Notes under the pieces: generated by a model | Databases searched by the model: none | What the model saw: only the letters and a program-made list of their open reading frames with translations | Told to the model about the DNA's origin: nothing | Program-made: the position numbers and the translations under genes | Shown here: piece after piece, positions 54,685 to 62,187 of the stretch | Layout of the letters: each line of letters begins with the position of its first letter | How positions within the stretch are numbered: position 1 is the stretch's first letter | Source of the DNA: Christensenella sp. UBA5489 | Lineage (GTDB): Bacteria; Bacillota; Clostridia; Christensenellales; UBA1242 | Assembly: GCA_002424095.1 (NCBI GenBank) | Contig: DIPL01000001.1 | Span: 4,250-68,249 of the forward strand | DNA length: 64,000 bases | Direction of reading: 5' to 3'

Positions 54685-55158
54685 TTAAACATAAACGCCC
54701 AAAATTTTAAAACACCGTATTTCTCGTGGATGATATAATTTAAGATTTTTATTCATAGTGTTATTCGTATGAGCCGTTACATAAACCTCTCCATCAGTGA
54801 TATTTGTAACAACAAGGCTATGATTAAAAAAGGTTGATTGTTTGATTTGAACAATATCTCCAAGTTCCAGTTCTTCCAGTTCGCAAAGCCGTGCATATGG
54901 TCCAAACGTTTTATTCTTTAAAAGAAAATTTTTCAAAAAATCAACACCCGTCCAACTCGGACTTTTTTCATTCGGACTTATATAAAACCAACCATTTATT
55001 TTATAAAAATTCATTACACCGCTACCGGCATAGATACATTGAGAAACAAAATTCGTGCAATCACCGCCAATTTTGTCATAATTATAATATTTTGGATTAG
55101 TGCTGTTCCACCAAGTAAAAGCATAGTTAACCGCACTATTTCTATTATAAGGTTTCAT
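54685..55158 (-). CDS. Amidase_6-type cysteine amidase domain protein
   Basis: The 157-residue protein has NRNSAVNYAFTWWN and the family signature GGDCTNFVSQC, with catalytic Cys34 and His113 in FFNHSLVV. Amidase_6 domains occur in Gram-positive cell-wall or spore proteins, usually behind a signal peptide. This copy starts straight at the domain and shows no signal peptide. A cytoplasmic or mother-cell location is therefore possible. Its start codon is ATG with no clear binding site. Confidence 0.75.
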   Translation of the reverse strand: MKPYNRNSAVNYAFTWWNSTNPKYYNYDKIGGDCTNFVSQCIYAGSGVMNFYKINGWFYISPNEKSPSWTGVDFLKNFLLKNKTFGPYARLCELEELELGDIVQIKQSTFFNHSLVVTNITDGEVYVTAHTNNTMNKNLKLYHPREIRCFKILGVYV

Positions 55159-55211
55159 AATAAAATTGTATTCGAAAGAAAAATTTTATGTTAAAGCAAA
55201 CAAAATATAAT

Positions 55212-55244
55212 AAAAAAATCTAAAAATAATTTTTAGATTTTTTT
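55212..55244 (-). terminator. Terminator downstream of glyS
   Basis: A perfect palindrome of A7-TCTAAAAAT against ATTTTTAGA-T7 lies between glyS and the amidase gene. It has T runs on both strands and so can stop transcription in either direction. Confidence 0.75.
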
Positions 55245-55265
55245 ATTAAACATTTAAAGATATTA

Positions 55266-56648
55266 TTAAAATTTAATTTTATCATTAATGAAATTTGTAA
55301 GTTCATCAATTTTTAATACAACTTGCTCCATACTATCTCTATCACGCAATGTTATAGTATCGTTGGAAAGTGTGTTATCGTCAATTGTAGCACAAAAGGG
55401 AGTGCCGATTGCATCTTGTCTGCGGTATCTCTTGCCGATGCTTCCTGTATCATCATACATTGCCCTAAAACTTTTACAAAGCATTGAATAAATTTCTTTT
55501 GCTTTTTCACTATGTGTTTTCTTAATTAAGGGCAGAACGGCCACTTTAAAAGGTGCTATTGATGGATTAATCTTTAAAATTTCACGTTCAGAACCATCTT
55601 CAAGCGTTTCAATATTATAAGCATTATCTAAAATTGCCAATATAATTCTATCTAAGCCATAAGAAGCCTCGACAATATAAGGAATAAATTTTTCGCCCGT
55701 TATAGCATCTAAATATTCCATATTTTTCCCTGAAAATTCTTGATGACGACTTAAATCATAATCAGTTCTGTTATGAATTCCGTTAATTTCATCCCAACCC
55801 ATCATAAATTCATATTGAACATCACATGCGTTTTTTGCATAATGTGCAAGTTTATCGTGATTTTTGAAACGAAGTTTCTCTTGCGGAAGTCCTAAGCCTT
55901 TCAAAAAATCAATGGAGAACTGTTTATAAAATTCATAAAACTCCTCGTCCGTTCCTTTTTTACAAAACCATTGATGCTCCATTTGTTCAAATTCAATTGT
56001 TCTGAAAGTGAAGTTCCCTGGTGTTATTTCATTTCTGAATGCTTTGCCTATTTGCCCAATTCCAAAAGGAATTTTAAGTCTCAGACTTCTTTGAACATTG
56101 AGAAAATTAACAAATTCGCCTTGTGCAGTTTCAGGACGCAAATAGACTATGCTTGAACTTTCTTTCGTAACGCCACGAGTTGTTTCAAACATTAAATTAA
56201 ATTGTCGAATAGGTGTAAAATTATTTTTTTTACACACAGGGCAGGAGACTTTATTTTTTATAATGTATTTTTCAATTTCCGTATTATCCATAAGGTCAGC
56301 GTTGATTGTTCCATTTGTATAATCCTCAATTAATTTATCTGCCCTATGTCTTGTTTTACATTCTCTACAATCCATTAACGGATCAGAAAAAGAAGTAATA
56401 TGTCCTGATGCTTCCCAAACCTTTGGATTCATAAGAATTGCTGCATCTATACCGTGCGAGTTTTGACTTTCTTGAATAAATTTTTTCCACCATGCTGATT
56501 TTATATTATTTTTAAGTTCAATGCCGACAGGACCATAATCCCAAGAATTTGCAAGTCCGCCATATATTTCGCTTCCGGGAAAAATTATTCCCATAATTTT
56601 GCAATGTGAAACCAGTTTTTCCATATTCACTTTTTTTGTTTTATCCAT
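55266..56648 (-). CDS. glyS: Glycyl-tRNA synthetase (alpha2 type)
   Basis: Charges tRNA-Gly. The 460-residue, single-chain class II enzyme has GGLANSWDYGPVGIELKNNI, motif 2 (FRNEITPGNFTFRTIEFEQME) and motif 3 (SYGLDRIILAIL). The zinc-type cysteines (MDCRECKTRHR; CPVCKKNNF) are present. The family norm is about 460. It stands alone on the minus strand. A T-box leader would lie at 56650-56900 on this strand, but I could not recognise its conserved bulge. Confidence 0.96.
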   Translation of the reverse strand: MDKTKKVNMEKLVSHCKIMGIIFPGSEIYGGLANSWDYGPVGIELKNNIKSAWWKKFIQESQNSHGIDAAILMNPKVWEASGHITSFSDPLMDCRECKTRHRADKLIEDYTNGTINADLMDNTEIEKYIIKNKVSCPVCKKNNFTPIRQFNLMFETTRGVTKESSSIVYLRPETAQGEFVNFLNVQRSLRLKIPFGIGQIGKAFRNEITPGNFTFRTIEFEQMEHQWFCKKGTDEEFYEFYKQFSIDFLKGLGLPQEKLRFKNHDKLAHYAKNACDVQYEFMMGWDEINGIHNRTDYDLSRHQEFSGKNMEYLDAITGEKFIPYIVEASYGLDRIILAILDNAYNIETLEDGSEREILKINPSIAPFKVAVLPLIKKTHSEKAKEIYSMLCKSFRAMYDDTGSIGKRYRRQDAIGTPFCATIDDNTLSNDTITLRDRDSMEQVVLKIDELTNFINDKIKF

Positions 56649-56935
56649 AATTTTTCCTTTATTTTAGAAAATTGTATTAATGTTAATTGTTAATATTTTA
56701 TTAAATCTTGGATTTATTAACTATAATTTTAATATCATATAAAAAAATATTAAATAATTTTAAAATTAGATAAATATTTTAAATAATTTGTGATATAATA
56801 AATTAACAGGACTTATATCAATCTGCAAGTTATAAGTACAGTTTCTAGTATATTAAGTTTTGAAGTGATTTGTCAAACTTTTTATCAAAAAACTTTAAAA
56901 AATCAAAAATTTATAAAAAATAAGCCCTAAAACAG
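56649..56935. other. Intergenic, AT-rich, with a small inverted repeat
   Basis: The 346 bases between glyS and the lipoprotein gene hold no gene. There is a TATAAT-like hexamer at 56795-56800 and a 7-bp inverted repeat (ACTTATA 56811-56817 with TATAAGT 56831-56837). Neither can be assigned a role. Confidence 0.35.
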
Positions 56936-56964
56936 TTGCATTAATAAAAAATTGTTATTATAAT
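56936..56964 (+). promoter_or_regulatory. Promoter of the lipoprotein gene
   Basis: TTGCAT (56936-56941), a 17-base spacer and TATAAT (56959-56964), then an AAAGGAGAG site before ATG 56995. Confidence 0.75.
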
Positions 56965-56994
56965 AATAATGATTTTTAAAAAAGGAGAGAGAAA

Positions 56995-57507
56995 ATGAAA
57001 TTTTTTAAATCTATTGCATGTTGTGCGGTTGCACTTTGTATGAGTTTTATTATGGTTGGTTGTGCGTGTGGCGCTCAGAACATAACATTAGGAACTTATA
57101 ACGAAGAGACAAATACATTTAGCGCACTTGGTGCAAATCCTGGCTATTCTTTAACTATTGCTGATAAAGACTTAACCTTAAATGGTGAAATTCCGTATGA
57201 CGAAGATGGTTTTACAGACCCAGCAGTTGCAGCGGGAAATATCGTAGTTATTCAGTTTAAATCACCAACAGTGTTAGGGGAAGAGGATGTTCCTGTTATT
57301 GAAACAAAAGCACAGGGCGAAACAGAATTTACAGCACAAGCCAATATCGAAGAAGATAAAACTTTTGTTTGGATTGTAAAGATTGATGCTAAGACTGATG
57401 TAAACCAAATTAAGATTACATGGACTGAAGAATCTGATGCAATTACTTATACTTTAAAAGTTGCGTCAACAGCGACATTAGAAGAAGCACCTGCACCAGA
57501 AGTTTAA
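56995..57507 (+). CDS. Putative lipoprotein
   Basis: A 170-residue protein with a lipoprotein signal peptide (MKFFKSIACCAVALCMSFIM) ending in the lipobox MVGC, so it should be lipid-linked at Cys23 outside the membrane. The rest is acidic, beta-rich and repeat-free, with a Pro-Glu end (EEAPAPEV). No family is recognised. It has its own promoter and a strong terminator, so it forms a single-gene unit. Confidence 0.8.
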   Translation: MKFFKSIACCAVALCMSFIMVGCACGAQNITLGTYNEETNTFSALGANPGYSLTIADKDLTLNGEIPYDEDGFTDPAVAAGNIVVIQFKSPTVLGEEDVPVIETKAQGETEFTAQANIEEDKTFVWIVKIDAKTDVNQIKITWTEESDAITYTLKVASTATLEEAPAPEV

Positions 57508-57582
57508 AAATGAGATAAATTAAATTAATAATTAGATTTGATAAAATATTTCTTATCAAATTAATAAGAATTTAAACTCTAT

Positions 57583-57616
57583 AAAAAATTCCGATTTGAA
57601 ATCGGAATTTTTTATT
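57583..57616 (+). terminator. Terminator of the lipoprotein gene
   Basis: AAAATTCCGATTT (57585-57597) pairs with AAATCGGAATTTT across a single G loop base, followed by more T. This is the strongest stem in the region. Confidence 0.88.
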
Positions 57617-57797
57617 TCATTTATTGTTTATTTTTTATGATTTTATGAATAATTGGTTTCATATTTACTTTTTCAAAAAAATCAGATGCTTTAAAATAAC
57701 AAAAAACGCAAGTTTTGACCACTCGACTTTTAAAAAGTGCCAATTGAAAATTTTTAAGATTTATTTTAATTTTGTTTTTTTTATTATTAAAAATGAT

Positions 57798-58640
57798 TTA
57801 GTTGTCTAAAAATAGAATTCCGATTGTTTTTTCGCCACAATGCGAAGAAATTGTTATTCCTGCACGCACAGTATAAATTGTTTTGAAACCTTTATTTTCT
57901 AGCGCCGTTTTTATCGTATTAATCATTTCATCAGTTGCTGTAGTATGCGTTATAAAAGCAGTACTCAAATCAGGGTCAGGATAAGCGTCCATAACATTTT
58001 TAGTAAATTTTTCCACAGCTTTGTTCATATTTCTTTCTTTAAATTTTGCACTGGAAAGCATTTTCCCATCTTTAACGGTAATTTGTGGTTTGATTCCAAA
58101 AATGCTTGCCGCCATAAGTTGAGCCAAATTGCATCGTCCGCCCTTATGCAAAAATGTTAATTTTTCAATTATAAAATTAACCCTCACTTTTTCACGAAGT
58201 TTCAAACATTCTTCATAAACAGTTTTTGCGTCTTTTCCCTCTTTAATTAAATCTATTGCACGAAGTGCGAGCAAGGCAATGCCTGTTGATAGTGATAAAG
58301 AATCTACTACATATACATTTTTCATTTTTTCTGCTGCTTTTTTAGCATTATCGTAGGCAAGACTAGCACTACTGGATAGTGAAAAGTGAATTACCGCATC
58401 GTTGTCTTTTAATAATTTTTCGAAATGTTCTTGGAATTCCATTTCATTTACTGCGCTGGTTTTAGGCAGAGTTTTTGTTCTTTTAACGAACTCGAACATT
58501 TCATCAATAGTAATATCTCCATCTTTAATTAAATCGTCTCCTAAAAAAATACCGAATGGAACAGTTGAAATTTCAAATTTTTTCAACATATCCTTTGGTA
58601 GGTCGATTGTGCTTTCCGCAGAAATAGCAATTTTTTTCAT
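57798..58640 (-). CDS. DegV family fatty-acid-binding protein
   Basis: DegV proteins hold fatty acids; in Gram-positives the FakB type supplies them to the kinase FakA for phospholipid synthesis. The 280-residue product has the N-terminal IAISAESTIDLPKDML, the middle FSLSSSASLAYDNA (fatty-acid head-group site with the S-x-S pattern) and FLHKGGRCNLAQL. ATG 58640 lies after GGAGG (the upstream start at 58652 overlaps it). An inverted repeat at 58666 lies in its promoter region. No fakA is present in the window. Confidence 0.88.
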   Translation of the reverse strand: MKKIAISAESTIDLPKDMLKKFEISTVPFGIFLGDDLIKDGDITIDEMFEFVKRTKTLPKTSAVNEMEFQEHFEKLLKDNDAVIHFSLSSSASLAYDNAKKAAEKMKNVYVVDSLSLSTGIALLALRAIDLIKEGKDAKTVYEECLKLREKVRVNFIIEKLTFLHKGGRCNLAQLMAASIFGIKPQITVKDGKMLSSAKFKERNMNKAVEKFTKNVMDAYPDPDLSTAFITHTTATDEMINTIKTALENKGFKTIYTVRAGITISSHCGEKTIGILFLDN

Positions 58641-58665
58641 AAATACCTCCATTAATTTATATATT

Positions 58666-58689
58666 CTATCAAATTATTTGATTTGATAG
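58666..58689 (-). promoter_or_regulatory. Inverted repeat, candidate operator of the DegV gene
   Basis: CTATCAAA (58666-58673) and TTTGATAG (58682-58689) form an 8-bp inverted repeat with an 8-base spacer. It overlaps a TATACT-like -10 (minus strand, 58693-58688) just upstream of the DegV gene. It could bind a repressor; no protein is known to bind it here. Confidence 0.45.
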
Positions 58690-58890
58690 TATAATTTACT
58701 TAAAATTTTATATTCTTTTTTTAATTATTTGAATTTAAACTTTCACGTACAAACATTAATCATTTACATTATATACATTAAATTTAAAAAATCAAACATA
58801 TAAACATAACAAGCATTTTTGGCTTTAATTAATTTTTTATTAATTTTGTCTAAAATTGTTGTAAATTGTAAAAATAAAACACAAAATTGC
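58690..58890. other. AT-rich divergent intergenic region
   Basis: The 360 bases between the DegV gene and the cas operon hold no gene. Two promoter-like sites flank this part. No CRISPR repeat or leader was recognised. Confidence 0.4.
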
Positions 58891-58918
58891 TTGTAAAAAT
58901 TTCTTTTTATGATATTAT
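58891..58918 (+). promoter_or_regulatory. Candidate promoter of the cas operon
   Basis: TTGTAA (58891-58896) and TATTAT (58913-58918) have a 16-base spacer about 80 bases before the first cas3 codons. An AAGGA at 58979 is followed by ATG TAT TGA, a broken start. Confidence 0.45.
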
Positions 58919-59000
58919 TATACAATAATAATATTTAATTGATCGTTTTAAATAGGTTTTAAACAAAATTGAGTTATAAGGAATGTATTGATACGTGGAT

Positions 59001-61393
59001 GTGAAAGAGAAATTAGAGAAGAATATTAAATTTAATGCCTGAAAAGACAATAGAGGGAATTATCAATCACTAAAAAGTCATTTAGATAATATTTCTGAAA
59101 TGGCGAGTGGCTTTGCGCCAATCGCCCCAAATTTAGCAAGCCTTATAGGTGTTTTACATGATGTAGGAAAAGCATCTTGCCAGTTTCAAACTTACTTAGA
59201 AGAAAGTGAAAAGTCTAAAATAAATAACAAAAGAGGCAAAATCAAGCATTCTATTCAAGGCGCTTTTTTAACTGACGATATTTTCAATTCTCAGCAACAA
59301 ATAGCACAACTTATAAAAGAAATAATTGAAATTGTGATTTCAGGGCATCACGGAAATTTAAATGATATTGTCAGTCCCGACGGCGAAAAAGTTTTCTTTG
59401 ATAAATTAAACTTGTCTAAAAATCCAGAATATGATTATAAAAACATACGAAATAATTCAGAATTAATTTTAAATAAAACAGAAATTCACAAGTTTTTTGA
59501 AGCAGCCCAAAATGAAATTTCTGTGATTTTGGATTTCATAGAAAGTAATTATGAATCTGAACAATCTGCGTCATTTGCACTTGGACTTTTAGTTAAATAC
59601 ATTTACTCTTGCTTGATTGATGCCGATAGGCTGGACGCATATTTGTTTGATATTGGAGAAGACATAAATTCCAATCAAAAAGATTTTGATTGGAGTCATT
59701 TAATTGATACATTTGAAACAAATATTAAAGAATTTAAAAATGATAATAAAATTTCAAAAATTCGCTCTTTAATTTCTGAAAAATGTAAAAATGCTGCAAA
59801 AAGAGAAACAGGGATATATCAATTATCTGTTCCGACAGGTGGCGGAAAAACTTTATCTTCGTTACGCTTTGCCTTGCACCATGCAAAAAATAAAAAGAAA
59901 AATCGAATTATCTATGTAATTCCTTATCTTTCAATCATTGAACAAACAGCAGAAAGCATTCGTAAAATACTTAATTTAAAACAAAACAAAGATATTATCC
60001 TAGAACATCATTCTAATATTGTAACTCCGCTTGATGATGAAGAAAGAGGTCTTAGGAAACTAGCCGCTTCTCGTTGGGATAATCCAATTATAATCACAAC
60101 AATGGTTCAATTTTTAGAAACAGTTATGTCTGCAAAAGGGAGTAATCTCAGAAAATTTCACAATATGCAAAATAGCGTTATTATCTTTGATGAAATTCAA
60201 TCATTGCCTGTCAATACAATTCATTTGTTCAATGAAGTCGCAACTTTTTTATCTAAAATATTAAATTCCACAATTTTGCTTTGTACCGCAACGCAACCTC
60301 GCATTGCTGCTACTAAACGACATAATCTGCTATTATCAAAAAATCCTAATTTAATTGAAGACTTCGAAAAAGATTTTCAAGATTTAAAGAGAACTAAAAT
60401 TGTTCCTAAAAAAGAAATGAATATTGATGAATTTTCTCAATTTATATGGGAAAAATCTCAAAAAAATAATAATTGTTTAACAATCGTAAATAAAAAAAGC
60501 CAAGCAAGGCAAGTATATGAAATATTAAAAGAAAAGAACAAAAATAATAGTTTTAAATTGTTGCATTTAAGTACTTCAATGTGTCCAGCGCATAGAATTG
60601 AGACACTTGAAAATATAAAGACTTTATTAAAAGAAGGAGAGAAAGTTATTTGTGTAAGCACGCAACTTATTGAAGCAGGTGTAGATATATCTTTTGACTG
60701 TGTTGTTAGGGCAATGGCAGGTTTAATATTGTGCAGGCGGCGGGAAGATGCAATAGAAACGGCGGAGATGAAGCAAAGGAGAAAGATGTTTATGTGATTC
60801 CGTTAAAAGCAGAAAATTTGGAAAGATTATATGACATAAAAAATAAAAAGGAAAAAACTGCGAAAATAATAAACGAAAATAAAGGAGCGGATTTTTTAAG
60901 TCAAGAAATATTAAATGAATTTTATAAGCATTATTATGATGATAGAGGAGAGTTGATGGATTTTCCAATAAGTAAAACTGGAAATACAACAATTTATTCA
61001 CTGCTTTCAGAAAATGAAGTTGGTAGACGAAACTATAAAAACAGAAAGAATGTTGATTTCTCGCATCTCATCGCTCAGGCATTTACTTCGGCGGGCGAAA
61101 ATTTTAAGGTTATAGATAATAACACAACCGCAGTTGTTGTTTATTTTGGTAATGTCGAAACATTGCTTCTTGATTATAAAAAAGCAGATTTGAAAAATAA
61201 AATTTCAATTTTGCAAGAGTTGCAGAAATATAGTGTTTCTTTATTTTCATATGAATATGAAAAGCTTTTAGAGCAAGGTGCTATAACCGAATTAGATGAA
61301 GAATTCGGTATTAAATTGCTTGCTTCGTTCTATTATTCTAATGAATATGGCGTTACAACCGAAGTCGATGTTGAAAAATATATTCCAGATTAA
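59001..61393 (+). pseudogene. cas3: cas3 (type I-C helicase-nuclease), disrupted
   Basis: Cas3 unwinds and shreds target DNA. Three parts remain. At 59001-59099 the frame carries the first HD segment (GNYQSLKSHLDNISE, with the first metal-binding His) but is cut by TGA at 59040-59042. At 59100-60797 it holds HD motif VLHDVGKAS, SGHHG, Walker A PTGGGKT, IIFDEIQSLP and STQLIEAGVDISFD. Then the frame shifts: RAMAGL is followed, in another frame from 60731, by VQAAGRCNRNGG through to 61393. One base must be added near 60726 to restore the usual AGLD-IVQAAGRCNRNG line. Together it reaches about 780 residues, the normal size. Translation from ATG 59100 would lose the first His and the end of the helicase, so function is doubtful. 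Confidence 0.82.
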
Positions 61394-61409
61394 TTAAAAA
61401 GGAGAAATA

Positions 61410-62187
61410 ATGAAAAATATTGAGAAAAAACGAAATTCAGTAGAGTTCGAAGTGTATGGTAAATATGCTTTATTTTCAGACCCTATTACAAGAGTAGGCG
61501 GAGAAAAATTTACATATCAAGTTCCAACATATCAAGCATTGAAAGGTATGCTGGAAAGTGTTTTTTGGAAACCAACATTTGTTTGGGTTATTGATGCGGT
61601 GCGAGTAATGAATAAAATCCAAACCGAAGGAAAAGGCATTCGTCCAATTAATTTTGGTGGCATATATCCAAGCAAGTTGGCAGTTGGTCAAAAACCAAGC
61701 ACTGACAAATTTTTCAATAGCCTTGCTTATTACACTTATTTAAAGAAAGTGCGTTATCAGGTTTTAGCACACTTTGAATGAAAATCGTGCAGACTTAAAA
61801 CAAGACCGCAATGAAAATAAACACTTTGATATGGCAACACGAGCGATAAAAAAGGGTGGCAGACGAGATATTTTTTTAGGAACAAGAGAATGTCAGGCTT
61901 ATGTTGTTCCTTGTAAGTTTGGTGAAGGTGAAGGCTTTTATGATAATTACGGCGAAATAAATTTTGGATTTATGTTTCACGGCATAAATTATCCAGATGA
62001 AACTCAGGATAAGAGTTTAAGTAAAAGGTTTTGGAATTGTAATATGAAAAATGGAATAATAACATTTGTTCCACCTAACGATAATTCTCTAAAAATAGAA
62101 ACTGTTCGTGAAAATTTGAATGTTAAAAATTTCATATTAGGGACAAACCTTAAACCTATTGATAATGAAATTGGAGGTAATGAGTAA
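61410..62187 (+). pseudogene. cas5: cas5 (type I-C crRNA nuclease), frameshifted
   Basis: In type I-C, Cas5 cuts the pre-crRNA. The first part (61410-61781) has [20 protein letters not shown], then [18 protein letters not shown] and YQVLAHFE. The second part (61774-62187) carries on as [17 protein letters not shown] and GGRRDIFLGTRECQAYVVPC, in another frame. The family reads HFEWNENR. Here GAATG followed by AAAATCG looks like GAATGGAATGAAAATCG with one GAATG lost, a clean 5-bp repeat deletion. Otherwise the sequence is intact and about 258 residues long. AAGGAG precedes its ATG, and its stop overlaps cas8c (TAATG). Confidence 0.85.

Noticed and set aside
56650..56994. T-box riboswitch before glyS
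   Set aside because: The place is right, but I could not find the conserved T-box bulge or a terminator/antiterminator pair on the minus strand.
58700..59000. CRISPR array upstream of cas3
   Set aside because: No regular repeat-spacer units are seen anywhere in the window. The AT-rich stretch only looks repetitive.
59040..59042. TGA in cas3 read as tryptophan (recoded genetic code)
   Set aside because: Other genes in the window use TGA as a real stop (for example prp at 3037-3039) and tryptophan is encoded by TGG. The cas3 stop is better explained as a lesion.
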